DNA of 64,000 nucleotides from Phyto melanocephala (Eukaryota; Arthropoda; Insecta; Diptera; Rhinophoridae), in contig OW799233.1 of assembly GCA_941918925.1 (NCBI GenBank), positions 57,999,841 to 58,063,840 of the forward strand, in the 5' to 3' direction. The notes below the pieces were generated by a model. It was not told where the DNA came from. It did not search any database and worked only from the letters and a program-made list of their open reading frames with translations. Below are positions 45,120 through 58,016 of the stretch, in pieces. A program made the position numbers and the translations under genes. The first letter of the stretch is position 1, and each line of letters starts with the position of its first letter.

Positions 45120-45905
45120 AAATTTTGTATTCTTGCCACGGGCTTTAAGAAAAGGCGCCACTGTGCGCCGTTAAAAATACGATGGTGAAAACAATATCGA
45201 GTCAAATTTACAACAATGTGAGATTTACTATTGTATTAGACGAGTGGACTAGTGTTGCCCAAAAAAGACATTTAAATATCTGCTTAGATGACAATAATTC
45301 GTTTTATAATTTGGGTTTAGTTTATATATCCGGAGGATATAATGGTGACACAATAAGGACTCTAATGGAAAATAAACTACAAGAGTTTAATCCGTCATTA
45401 ACTAAGCTAACTAAGTTGTTGCTATCAGATGGACCTCATGTCATTCAAGAACTTGTATCACGTAGTCCAATTGAAGTTTCTTTTTGCTGAAACCATTCTA
45501 TCCACCTAGCCGTGCTTGATGTCATTTATTTAAAAACAAACTCAACAAAAGCTATTACAGAAAGTGAAACTGATTAATTCTTGACGTTAAAACAAGATGG
45601 AACAGTATGGTTGATATGACTCAATCGTTTCTTAAGGCAAAGAATGCGATTAAAAAATTTTAAACGATTTTAACTCCTCAGAATTGTGAGTTGATGACTA
45701 TGTTTCGCTTTTGCTCAATTTAGTTGATGCTTTGAAACCAGTGGAATATGCTTATAAATGCTTGATTGAAAATTAAACCGACATCGGTATTAAGTGAACG
45801 GGTTTTTTTAGTTGCTGGAAACTTCGCAACAAAAGCCAGAAAACGAATGTCAAATGAATTGCGAAAAGCTTTAACGGCTTTAAAAACTCATATTTTGTAT
45901 TTTAA
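45120..45905 (+). pseudogene. hAT transposase relic
   Basis: The frame 45182-45490 reads 'RFTIVLDEWTSVAQKRHLNI' (with the catalytic Asp of 'DEWTS'), 'FYNLGLVYISG', 'LLLSDGPHVIQ' (second Asp); then 'NHSIHLAVLDV' (45490) before stops. The dimerisation segment 'AGNFATKARKRMSNELRKAL' (45813-45872) and 'ALKTHILYF'-like end follow. This is the order of hAT transposases related to BED-zinc-finger proteins. The middle, including the conserved C-x-x-H, is degraded; dead copy. Confidence 0.8.
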
Positions 45906-45912
45906 ACACATA

Positions 45913-45993
45913 ACGTCGTTCTCAAATTATTGTGTTCTATAGGTATACGTTTTATGGGTAACATAGAACACAATAACTTGTGAACGACGATAA
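45913..45993. mobile_element. Tiny hairpin derivative of the DUF7869-type TIR transposon
   Basis: Left arm 'acgtcgttctcaaattattg' + 'tgttctat', a ~22-base loop, right arm 'atagaacacaataacttgtg' + 'aacgacga'. The arms match the 28-bp terminal repeats of the 2.6-kb element at 58017-60618 with two or three changes. TA flanks both sides. This is essentially two TIRs with nothing between. Confidence 0.8.
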
Positions 45994-46033
45994 GTATTTC
46001 AAATTTAGTATATAGAGCTGCGTATTTTTTATT

Positions 46034-46350
46034 ATACCCTTTACCTGTAATGCACAAGGGTATATTTAGCTTTGTTATTCCGTTTGTAATTTCTACAATT
46101 TTTATTTCCGACCCCATAAAGTAAATATTTTCTGAAAGCTTATGAATAGAGGAGTCGTTTAAGCCCTTACCGTCTGTCCGTGTGTTGGTTGAAATCGACG
46201 TTTAGAAGCAACCATATGCTCCTCACATCTGTGTATGGTATCAATCTTTCGGAAATATCCAGGAATAAGTCGCTATTGAAATTCAGTACAATCGCCCCAT
46301 AACTTTCCGAGATATGAGCAAATAAACACGACTGCCTCTGTTTTCTCCCA
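46034..46350. repeat. DINE/mini-me-like fragment
   Basis: 'taccctttacctgtaatgca' through 'tttccgaccccataaagtaa', the (GTCY) tract 'accgtctgtccgtg' (46169-46182) and 'gagatatgagcaaataaaca'. Truncated at the right against the next copy. Confidence 0.7.
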
Positions 46351-47208
46351 AATTTTTACTATTACCAACTTGTTTAAAACAAGTAAGAGTGCTATATTCG
46401 GCCATGCTGAATCTGATATTATCCTTCACCATCATGTACATAGGTATAATCCCACATCGTAGCTTAACCTATATTTCATGTTATACGCCATTTTTCCTTA
46501 TTACTTCCGACGTCATCCTTGATTTTGAATTTTTACGTAGTTATCTGTATTCTACTAGTCAAGCCCTTTAATTTGATACCCATATTGATGGGGTTTAAAA
46601 AAAATTTGATCCACCATTTTGTTTTATACGCCATCTTGGATTTTTATTTCTTTACCAATTTACTGTATTCTACTGGTCAAGCCCTTTTATTTGATACCAT
46701 TATTAAGGGTGTTCAAGAAGCTACATTTTAAAATACCAGATTTGACCCACACATAAATTTATTATCCGCCATTTTGTAGTGGCGGCTACAATGATATTTT
46801 TTTTGCGCTAGTTAAGTTTTTTCAGACGATACAAAAATTGACTCTCTCGGTTGTCTAGAACTTGAAAAAAAAATGATTTTTGTTTGTAAATTTTTGGAAT
46901 ATGTATTAAAAAAATTTTTGCCTATAACTTTACCAATTAGAGCCCGCTTTATCTACAATTTTGCACGAATATCTCTAGAGGCATATTATATCTACTAATA
47001 GTAGCAAAGGTGCATATAAATTATTCTATGGATGAAAAATTTTAGTTTTGGTGGTAAAAATATGGGAAAAAACAGAGGCAGTCGTGTTGAAAAAACATTG
47101 AAAAAAACTAGTGGTAATGACGTGCAAAAAGAATACAGGAAAAACAGATGTTGGTAAATTTCGTACTAACTCAATGATATACATATGTATATATAAAACA
47201 AGGTTGGC

Positions 47209-48084
47209 AACCGAAACGAATAACGGTATCGGTTTGAAGTTTTTTTTAATTTCCGTAACGGTATCGGTATTTTAATTATAACGGTATCGGTATACCGGTA
47301 TCAGTGCTACAAACCGGTATTGGCTAAAAATAAAAGATTTTGAACATATACATATTTAATTTTTATTTATTTATTTAATTAACAAAAATATTAACTAAAC
47401 ATTAACTTCTTTTCGAAATATTATATTTAGTAAGTAATATTAGGAACACACACATGTTCTTTTTCCTTGACAATGCAGATGTTAATTTTTTTTTCAAAAT
47501 CAAACTCAAAAAATTTTCTGCAAATATTTTCCTTTGGTCGAGGCATTTTGTTCTTGTTATCATATATTGTTCAAATATTTTTTAAATGCTGTTAAATTTA
47601 GTTTGATCACTTAAGTTGTGCGCTTCAAAGAATAGCTTTTTTCAGTTGTAACAATACAAATTTATACAGGTGACCTTAGTTATACAACAAATCTTATATG
47701 TTTCATTTTTTCGGTGCAAATTTGCTTGCAAGAAACAAAGAACAGCTGACACACTGCAACCATCTATGCAAATTCTCCTTGGTCGGTAGCAAAACAATGG
47801 CAGTGTTGTCATCGTAGAGTGTGAAGGTAAAAAAGCTATTTCAACTAACACAATAGTGTTGAACATATAAAAATTTGATGCTATTTGCTTAATTGGTATG
47901 CATTTTAAATACCGAAACACTGAAATGATGATACCGGTATAATACCGGTATTAAGGGAAACGGTATTTGAATACCGGTATTTTACGCAAACAATTATTTC
48001 GGTATCGGTATCGATACCGGTAATCAATTTTAAACGGTATTTAATCGGTATCGGTATCAATAACGGTTTCGGTTGCCAACCTTG
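47209..48084. mobile_element. hAT non-autonomous element, 876 bp, exact 8-bp duplication
   Basis: Ends 'caaggttggcaaccgaaac' and the inverted 'gtttcggttgccaaccttg'. The 8-mer atataaaa flanks both sides (47201-47208 and 48085-48092). Within ~130 bp of each end the motif CGGTATCGGTA and close variants recur many times in both orientations; the interior is non-coding. Terminal CA..TG, 8-bp duplication and clustered subterminal motifs are hallmarks of hAT elements. Confidence 0.9.
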
Positions 48085-48419
48085 ATATAAAATAACATTA
48101 AAATTCATGTTGGCCGCCACTACAAAATGGCGGACAATAAATTTATATATGGGTCAAATGTGGTATTTTAAAATGTAACTTATTGAACACCCTCAATATT
48201 GGTATCAAATGAAAGGGCTTGACCAGTAGAATACAGTTAATTATTAAAAAATGTAAGGTCCAATATGGCGTCTAAAACAAAATGGCGATTAAATACAGTT
48301 AACTACCTAAATATTCGAAATCAAGGATGGCGTCGGAAATAATAAGGAAAAATGGCGTATAACATATATAGTATATATATAATACATAATATATTTATAT
48401 ATATATATTTATTTATTTA

Positions 48420-49850
48420 CTTAAGTCTATGGATTCTAAATCTTTGCGGACTATAAAGCAATACATGCAAATTGTTCAATATTAGTTATTCAAAAACAAA
48501 ATAATTTTACATTTTACAATATAAACATTTAAGGATAAATATATATGTTGATAAAGTTTATTGAACTCGGTACAAATCCTCAAAAACGGATCGAAGTTAA
48601 CATAATTCGTTCTGAATTCCACTGTAAGTCACGAAGACAAAATAGGAGGAACTGTTTTTGCACAGATTCAATGCTATTAATGTAAACATTATAAGATGGA
48701 TCCCAAATTATTAAACCATACTCAAGAATAACCTGACAAGAGAAATATACAATTGTATTGTTATACATATATGGATCAGTAAACTCTTTCGCCCAACGTT
48801 TTATGAATCCAAGGACAGCACGTGCTTTATTAACAGTTAAAGAGATATGCTGAATAAAATTTAGTTTAGCATCTAATAAGATTCCAAGATCGGAGACGGA
48901 TTCCAGTCTTTTTAACGTATAACCATTTAAAACATAATTAACTTTAATATATGTAACATCTAAGAAAGAAACACATATATTTGCATTTTTCAGGGTTCAG
49001 CTCCATTAAATTAAATCTACACCATACATTAAAAGCATCTATGTATATCATTTTGTAAGAGGGAGTGATCGGCGTAATTATTATAACTTAGAAATATTTT
49101 TACGTCGTCAGCATACATAATAACGCTTGAGAATTAAAAAGTATTTGGTAGATCATTAATAAATAAGGAAAACAGCAATGGACCGAGATGACTTCCCTGA
49201 GCAACACCAGAAACAACGGCTTTTGGTTAAGAGATAGTGTTTTTAAAACCAACATTTTATTTTCTATTTGTCAAGTACGAATAAATCCACTTAAGCGAGT
49301 TCTGTGTAAATCCCACTACATCAAGTTTTTTTATAAGAAGTTTATGGTTTACTTTATCAAAGTCGGTGTAAATAACATCAGTTTGCTTTTGTTCAATAAA
49401 ACCACGATTTACAAGCGTAGTCAACTGCAACAGATTTGTAATTTTTTCAAAAAGTTTAGGTATTGTGCTAAGGTTACCAATACCTCTATAATAAGCGATA
49501 TTATTTCTGCAGCCAGACTTGAGTATTGGTATTATGAAAGAGTCCTTCCACATAGTAGGAAAATAACCGGATTTAATCGACATATTGAAAAGTATTGTAA
49601 GAGGAGGAACGAAATCCTCAGCACATTTAATAAGAAGGCTACTAGGAATTCCATCAGGGCCATATTTATAGGAAAGTTTGAGATTTTTCAAACTGCTGAA
49701 AACCGTTGATTCATCAAGAAATGGATTTGATATAGCTGGATTTGATAATTCCATTAGTGGATAAGATTTTAAATCGTCGAATTTAGCGTCAGAATAAGTG
49801 GTAGTAAGGAAGTCAGCAAACAGATTACTTATTATTAAGTCATCATCGGA
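48420..49850 (-). pseudogene. Jockey-clade-like LINE, reverse transcriptase region
   Basis: On the reverse strand a frame from 49754 reads 'KYGPDGIPSSLLIKCAEDFV' (RT motif 1), 'WKDSFIIPILKSG', 'YYRGIGNLSTIPKLFEKI', then after a deletion 'DVIYTDFDKVNHKLL'. It continues in other frames as 'VVSGVAQGSHLGPLLFSLFI', 'MYADDVKIF' (catalytic YADD, about 49115) and the C-terminal 'LEYGLIIWDPSYNVYI' (48732). The left side ends in a (TA)n-rich tail near 48370-48420 (LINE 3' end). 5'-truncated. Confidence 0.8.
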
Positions 49851-49925
49851 TTATACCTATGTACATGATGGTGAAGGGTATTATCAGATTCGGTACGGCC
49901 GAATATAGCACTCTTACTTGTTAAT

Positions 49926-50299
49926 GTACCATCTCGTTTAACACGTCATTTTTGTCCGCTATCAGTTGAAGTTTTCAGAACAAATTATGCCAACTTCGAT
50001 CCGTTCATAAGGATTTGTATAGATTTTTTATTAAGTATTAATATTGTAGAATAATTTAATTTTTGGTACTTTTTGTACTTTCTAAGTTTGAGAAACAGGA
50101 ATATTAAAATTAGAGACTATTGCTCAAAATTTGTACAAGAAATGAAAACAAATATTTTTTGACGATGCTACGCAACGGAGTAACGAAATATTGGAAGAAT
50201 TAAGAAAAATTAAAGATATTTAAATTATTAAGAGACCTTAAGCTAAAATAATTTCAGTTAATAAATAAATAATATAAATAAAAAAAAATTTTTTTGGCT
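49926..50299. other. Intron spacer
   Basis: AT-rich; includes 'ggtactttttgtactttct' (50074) resembling the 118-bp-element family in style only. No feature called. Confidence 0.35.
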
Positions 50300-50560
50300 C
50301 ATCTGAGATTCTATGCCACGTTCACTCTGACCAGTGTTGTATGTTGTTGTGAAAAAAACGAGATATTCATGGTTTTTTTTTTCTTATACCTCAGTTGTTT
50401 ATGTACCGATTTAAATACCTCACGCGGGTCCAGGCGATGTCGGGAGACTTCAAAAAAATGATTACAACATACAAACGGACATACGGAGAGACGGACAATG
50501 CTTAATAAATTCCCCTATTCATAAGCTTTCAGAAAATATATACTTTATATACGCGGAATG
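50300..50560. repeat. DINE/mini-me-like variant fragment
   Basis: Carries 'cgggtccaggcgatgtcggg', 'acggacatacggagagacgg' (GTCY-type tract, opposite strand) and 'cataagctttcagaaaatat', the same module order as 9895-10100. Confidence 0.6.
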
Positions 50561-50985
50561 ACAGAATGTGTGTGTGAGTATTCATTGCTGTTTTGAGTTA
50601 TTGTTGTAATGATTCACTTTACAAAGAACACATGACTGAATGCAAGGATTAATGAAGGAGAAGTGTTCGTTACAGGGAAGGAAAATGGCTTTTTGATTTT
50701 GTACCAAGTATGAAAACAAAATGTACTTTTTAGGGCATGACGGTACCATTTCTTTTAATATTTATTAATAATAACATAAACTTAGCAAAAATGTTTACAA
50801 AAATTCAGAAATATACAATAAAAAATATTAAATTTTACATTCATAGGTACATACGTAGAAATCGGTTGTTTAACAAATTTTATTTATTAAATACTTTTAG
50901 ATAATAAATTTTCTGTTATTTTAAAATTAAAGCAACAAGAATTTGTTGGCTTCAATAAATCTTTTGTTTGTATCAAATTTGAAAC
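50561..50985. other. Intron spacer
   Basis: Nothing identified between the repeat and the copia-like LTR. Confidence 0.4.
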
Positions 50986-51159
50986 TGTTGTTGAGATGAG
51001 TATTTATTGAAAAGTAAAAAAGAACAAAATGAAGTACATACATACAAAAGGCAGTATTTACAAAAGTGCAATATTAAGTATTAAACAAAATAATATTACT
51101 ACCAAATACATTTACAGAAATCTGTTATTTCATAGTATGATATAAATATAATACTAACA
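50986..51159 (-). repeat. copia-like 3' LTR, 174 bp
   Basis: Reverse strand begins TGTTAG after a purine tract ('aaaagggg', 51160-51167) and ends CAACA. The first 60 bases on the plus strand equal those of the 5' LTR remnant apart from one extra 'cata' unit in this copy. Confidence 0.8.
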
Positions 51160-51242
51160 CCCCTTTTGAATATTATAAATATTGCATACATATAACAAAT
51201 TTAGATTATCATTAAATAACAATTTTAAATAAAGAGATCAAA

Positions 51243-52375
51243 TCAAATTATATAATATAAGCCAATTAAATTCATAAATTTCGATATTTCAATCCATTGT
51301 AATGGTTTGGTTAAAATGTTCGCTAACATTGAATCCGTAGGACAATAAGTGTATAAAATCTTCTTCGATTTATATAAGTCACGGATAAAATAATATTTCA
51401 CATCTATGTGCTTGCTTCTAGGGGAAATCTCTTCTTGTAGAATCTTTAGACAGCTTTGGTTGTCTTTATAAATAATAGGATACACCACTTCGATTCTAAA
51501 TTCTTTCATTTGCTGAATAAACCACAATAGCTCTTGAGATGCCTCCGCAAGTGCCACAAATTCGGCTTCGGTAGATGATAACGTAACATTTGACTGCTTT
51601 CTACTAGCAAAACTAATAACAGCATCACCAAGCTTGAAGATGTAACCACTTGTAGATTTTCGGTCATTTGTATCACCTGCCCAGTCAGCATCTGCAAACC
51701 CTTTTAGCTCCAATTTCGATTTAGACCCCACACACAATTTTAAATTTTTAGTGCCCTTAAGGTATTTGAAAATTCTGTTGATTTCAGTCCAGTCATTTTC
51801 ATTTGGGTTGCTTATCTTACGAGACAATATTGACACAGCGACAGCAGTATCGGGATGGGTATTGTTCGAATCGTATAACAGTGATCCGATAGCCTTTCGG
51901 TACAAATTATTGTCTTGTAATAAATTATTGTTGTTTATCTTCAAATATCCGAGGTCCATAGGTACTGAAGAAATCTTCGCATCTTGAAGATTAAATTCCT
52001 TCAATAATTTGGTTATATAGTGCTCCTGGGATAAATAAAATCTACCATCATTGAGTGTAACTTCAATTCCTAAATCAAGTCTCAATTCGCCAAATTCGGT
52101 TATCTTGAAATTCGATTTTAAAGTTTGTACGACGTCTTCGATTCGCTGGTCTGATTTTGAAGCCACTATAATGTCGTCCACGTAAATTAAAATATATGTT
52201 GTTAAGTCACCTTCACCCTTAACATACAGACAAGGTTCGGCCTTTCCCCTTCTGAATCCCGAATCAATTAAAACTTGATTGATTCTGAGATTCCAACATC
52301 GAGCCGACTGTTTCAGACCATATAAGCTGTGATTTAGTTTACAGACAAGACCTTCTTGACCTGGCTTAATAAAAC
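51243..52375 (-). pseudogene. copia RT C-terminus and RNase H
   Basis: An open frame with 'LYGLKQSARCWN' (about 52330), 'YVDDIIVAS' (catalytic, 52187 region), 'YLSQEHYITKLLKEF', and a copia-type RNase H: 'GFADADWAGDTNDRKSTSGY' (51695) and 'TLSSTEAEFVALAEASQELL' (51580). It ends with a stop at 51243. The N-terminal half of the RT is missing. Confidence 0.85.
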
Positions 52376-52700
52376 CCTCGGTTTTGATACAGCCTCACCA
52401 TAACTTACTGGATCATCACTAGTACAGGTTTTATATCCAATATTCTTGGGAGGTATGCCTTTGTTAATTCCTGAAGAAGTTCTAGGACTAACATTTGAGT
52501 CACTCTGTGTTTCAGAATCAGACGACGATAAAAATTCCTCCGCTGATTCAGATCCATAAAAGTCATCTGTGCTAATCACTTCCTCATCATTCAGCTCTAG
52601 CATTTGCGATGGGGCGATTTCAGATTTAGGGCTGGAAAACGAAACATTTACCACTTCCGGATTTGAATTACCGTCATCCTTAAAAACATCAACGGGAAGA
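52334..52700 (-). pseudogene. copia integrase C-terminal linker
   Basis: 106-codon Ser/Asp/Glu-rich segment ('EEFLSSSDSETQSDSNVSPR') as found between integrase and RT in copia polyproteins. It ends out of frame with the RT piece at a deletion junction. Confidence 0.6.
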
Positions 52701-52783
52701 AAATGTTCGGATTCTAAAACCGCACATCACGACTAATAATAACTTTATTAGTATTACTATTTAACAAGCGAAAAGCTTTAGAT

Positions 52784-53330
52784 TCATCGGCATAACCAAC
52801 AACTTACAGCAACTTCATCTAATTTTCTACGTTTTTGTTTGTTTATATGTGCATATGCAACAGCGCCAAAAATACGAACATGGCTCAAGTTTTGAGCTTT
52901 ACCAAACCATAACTCAAATGTAGTCACATTGACTGCAGTTGACAATAAACGATTCTGGATATAGTTTGCACTGTTAACAACCTCGGCCCAAAATATTATA
53001 TTTATATCTGCATCATATAACATACATCTGGCCATCTCCATCAAGCTTCGATTTCTTCTTTCGGCAACACCATTTTGCTCAGGTGTATAAGGGCAAGTTA
53101 GTTGATGAATAATACATTTATCTTTGAAATATTTTTGCATTTTGTTGTTCACAAACTCTCCACCACGATCAGTTCTAAGAATTTTTAATCGTTTTCCGAA
53201 TTGATTTTCTGTTTGTTCAACAAATTCTTTTATTTTCTCGAATGCCAAGTCTTTCGATGGAATAAAGAATACCGTACAAAATCGACTATAGTCGTCAATA
53301 AGTGTCAGAAAATAACGATTACCACCGGGG
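52784..53330 (-). pseudogene. copia integrase core
   Basis: 'LRTDRGGEFVNN' holds the second catalytic Asp and 'YTPEQNGVAERRNRSLMEMA' the Glu of the DDE triad. The first Asp is in the adjoining piece ('LIHCDLCGP', 53340). A stop near 53333 and one near 52784 break the frame. Confidence 0.8.
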
Positions 53331-53332
53331 GT

Positions 53333-53854
53333 TTAATTTTGCATAGGGCCGCACAAGTCACAATGTATTAGCTCCAGTATGCCATTTGTTTTGGATTCTG
53401 ATGCCTTAGGGAATGGTTTTCTTGTCAGCTTCGCTTTTAAACACACTTCACAATTAAATGTGCAACTACAATTGTTTATGTTAACACCGCTTATCAATTC
53501 CTTTGATATTGTACATTTAATTGCATTGATATTTCTGTGACCAAAACGACGATGCCAAACGTAAATGCAATCGCTCTTGCAATTTGATAATTTATATGCT
53601 TTATTACTATGTGTCAGTACAAACATATTATTGGTCAACGATGCCCTTGCATAAATATGACCATTCTTAAATATTGAACAACCATCCAGTTTAAAATTAA
53701 CATCAAAACCTTCACTCGTTAAGTTTCGAACTGATAGTAAACTCCCATCTAATTCGGGTACATATAGCACATTTTGTACAAAAATTTCATTACCTTCACA
53801 AAATAGTTTACAGTCACCTATTCCGCTAGCTTTCAGTTCTCTACCATCCGCCAA
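53333..53854 (-). pseudogene. copia protease C-part, GAG-pre-integrase domain
   Basis: Starts in the C-terminal part of the protease region ('VLYVPELDGSLLSVRNL'); the active-site D-S/T-G segment lies upstream and is deleted. Then comes the H-x-C/C-x-x-C zinc-binding pre-integrase domain ('VWHRRFGHRN', 'CEVCLKAKLTRKPF') and the start of the integrase ('LIHCDLCGPM'). Confidence 0.8.
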
Positions 53855-53892
53855 ATAAACTGTTTCAATTTGTTGTTACAAAATATTTCCCT

Positions 53893-54453
53893 TCACAGGA
53901 TATATGATATGTAGCAGCTGAATCGAAGTAACTTTTCGGATACTAAATCAAGCGTAAGGTCAGCTTCAGAACGCATTTCCAATGACGAAATTAAAGAATT
54001 ATAATTTTCCGGCAGGGTGCCCAATAAAAATGCAACAGCTTTGTGCTCTTTTATTACTTCGCCTAAGTCTCTCAAGCGATCAACAATTGTCAAAAAATCA
54101 TTGATGTGATCCTCCATGGTTTTACCATTAATTAAACGCATCGACGACATTTTTCTCATAAGACTTACTTTGTTGGTCATGTTTGACTTCTCATGGTGTT
54201 TATTCAACGTATCCCAAAACTGTTTTGCAGTTTTCAGTTGCTTAAGAAGCACTTTCTGTGATTCCTCCACAGCCAAACCAATAACAGCTCTTGCCTTGCC
54301 ATCACGTGTCAACCACTTAGCATCTGGTGCCACTGGGACAACACCAATAACATCCCACAACTCCCTCTCCAGCAGCAGCAACTCCATGTTAAATTTCCAA
54401 ACATGGTAATTGTTGTTTAACAATTTAGGAAATTGTGTACCAACTGCATTCAT
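53893..54453 (-). pseudogene. copia gag, truncated
   Basis: A UBN2-type gag: 'LLNNNYHVWKFNMELLLLER', 'AKQFWDTLNKHHEKS', 'LMRKMSSMRLINGKTMEDHI', 'AFLLGTLPENYNSLISSLE', starting at ATG 54451-54453 after the primer-binding site. The zinc knuckle and the protease active site that should follow are deleted, fusing into 'LLRFSC' and a stop. Confidence 0.85.
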
Positions 54454-54530
54454 CTCTTATTTTAACAAATTTTTGACTTATTTTAAAACAATTAAAAAAA
54501 AAAAAAACGCGCGAGTCTGGGCCCATAACC

Positions 54531-54604
54531 TGTTGTTGAGATGAGTATTTATTGAAAAGTAAAAAAGAACAAAATGAAGTACATACAAAAGGCGGTATTT
54601 ACAA
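54531..54604 (-). repeat. copia-like 5' LTR remnant
   Basis: 74 bases equal to the 3' part of the 3' LTR ('tgttgttgagatgagtattt' on the plus strand); identity stops at about 54604, so the 5' 100 bp with the promoter are lost. Confidence 0.8.
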
Positions 54605-55485
54605 AGAATGTGGAATAGACAGAATTCCTTTTACAGTTCTTTAAATATCTGCGATCATGATCTTATTTAATTCATTTTTTATCTGTATATATATATTTGA
54701 ATCTTTTTGTGATCTAAGTTCAACGACATCGGCTAGTTCTCTGTACTGATTATTTATTGCTTCAATATTTGTTTGTGTGGAAAATTTACACCAGAAGAGG
54801 TACTATCGAATTTGTTTTTCCCATAAAAACTTTTTCTGGAGTAAACTTATCGAACCATTTTAGTACTTCATTATTATAAAGTTCACCTTACATGCTTACG
54901 AATCATAAGTTGTGTTGTTATATGTATTTTATTGTATACATATAACAACAGCCAAGGCGAATTCAATTTGTTGTTGCAGACTTGACACCACCTGATACAT
55001 GAATTCGCTTTGACAACAGCATTGCAACAAAATCAGAGAAGCTGACAGTATAAAATAAAACACACACAAACAAAATTAAAGAGAACATGGACTAAATTAT
55101 TGTTGCCATATAGTGAGACATTGGAATTTTTAAATTGTACCAAGTAGCTCGCGGTAGTACCATGGTACCAACAAGGTCGAAAATGTACCATAAAAAGTAC
55201 AATTGTACCATGATTTCCATCCCTAGTTCGTTATGTTTCAAAGAAAGCAACAAACAGTACGCACATTCAATCGTATGTGTGACTTAGCAAGCATGATTCA
55301 TTTTGAGAATAAATGCACACTTTTGCGATTTATTGGCATTCATACAGGACTCTATTTAATACCCATAATGAATCTGTCGGCTATATTTAAGCTGAAAAAA
55401 TCTATTTTCGTTCGTAGATTTTAGGATTTTTGCAGTTTATTTTTCATAACAATTTTAGGCACCACGGCTGAAATATAATAATTAA
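54605..55485. other. Intron sequence with a possible short TIR element
   Basis: 'aaggcgaattcaatttg' (54954) and 'catgaattcgcttt' (55000) are inverted and could be the ends of a ~60-bp hairpin. A similar 'aaggcgaattca' occurs at 11192. 55150-55210 carries several 'gtaccat' repeats. No gene. Confidence 0.35.
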
Positions 55486-56235
55486 AACAAGTAACAGTGC
55501 TATATTCGGCCGTGCCGAATCTTATATACCCTTCACAACGTGCAGTCATGCAATAACAATTGTTTGTATCACCATTCATCCCATATAAAATACGTGCATA
55601 CGTACACGTTAGAATAAATGTGGCATCGAATCCCAGCTGAGCTAAAAAAATTTTATTTTATTTAATATATTATTTATATTTTTTTTTAATTTTTTTAAAA
55701 AATTTTTTTAGAAAAATTTTTAAAAATTTTGTTTAAATTTTTTTTCAAATTTTTTTAAAATTTTTTTTTTGTAGTTTTTTTTTATTATTTTTTTCTTATT
55801 TTTAATATTTTTTTTTTTTGTAATTTTTTTTTTTTGGTATGTTTTTTACATGTATGTATGTATGTATGTATGTATGTATGTATGTTGTTGTTGTAATTGT
55901 GAAAAAAAACGAGGTGGTCGTGGTTTTTTGCTCATATCTCAGAAAGTTATGGGGCGATTCTGCTGAATTTCAATAGCGATTCATTCCTGGATATTTCCAA
56001 GAGATTGATACCATATACAGATCTGAGCAACATATAGTTGCTTCTAAAAGTTGATTTCAACCAACACACGGACAGACGGGCAGACGGACAGACGGTCAGG
56101 GCTTAATCGACTCCTCTATTCATAAGCTTTCAGAAAATATATACTTTATGGGGTCGGAAATGAAAATTGTAGAAATTACAAACGGAATGACAAAGCTATA
56201 TATACCCTTGTGCACCACAGGTGAAGGGTATAAAA
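55486..56235. repeat. DINE/mini-me-like repeat, complete-looking
   Basis: Starts 'aacaagtaacagtgctatat', hairpin 'attcggccgtgccgaat' (55503-55519), 'acccttcac'. It includes 'catcgaatcccagctgagc', a T-rich block, (TGTA)n at 55850-55883, the (GTCY) tract 'acggacagacgggcagacgg' (56069-56088), 'ggggtcggaaatg', and ends 'ggtgaagggtat'. Confidence 0.8.

Positions 56236-58016
<1,781 letters not shown>

Larger units (their letters stand above)
46378..49925. repeat. DINE/mini-me-like copies split by a hAT MITE and a LINE
   Basis: 46378-47160 starts with 'aacaagtaagagtgctatat' and the hairpin 'attcggccatgctgaat'. 48085-48370 and 49853-49925 are parts of an oppositely oriented copy, the last ending 'gattcggtacggccgaat', 'actcttacttg'. 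The hAT short element at 47209-48084 and the LINE at about 48420-49850 lie between these pieces. Confidence 0.65.
50986..54604 (-). mobile_element. Ty1/copia LTR retrotransposon, internally deleted
   Basis: Reverse-strand element: 3' LTR 50986-51159 (174 bp), truncated 5' LTR 54531-54604 (74 bp kept), and next to it a primer-binding site 'ggttatgggcccagact' (54514-54530, reverse strand), matching the initiator-tRNA-Met site typical of copia. The domains between are in copia order (gag, integrase, RT, RNase H) but several parts are deleted. Confidence 0.88.

Noticed and set aside
54116..54409. 97-codon forward ORF
   Set aside because: Antisense shadow of the copia gag.
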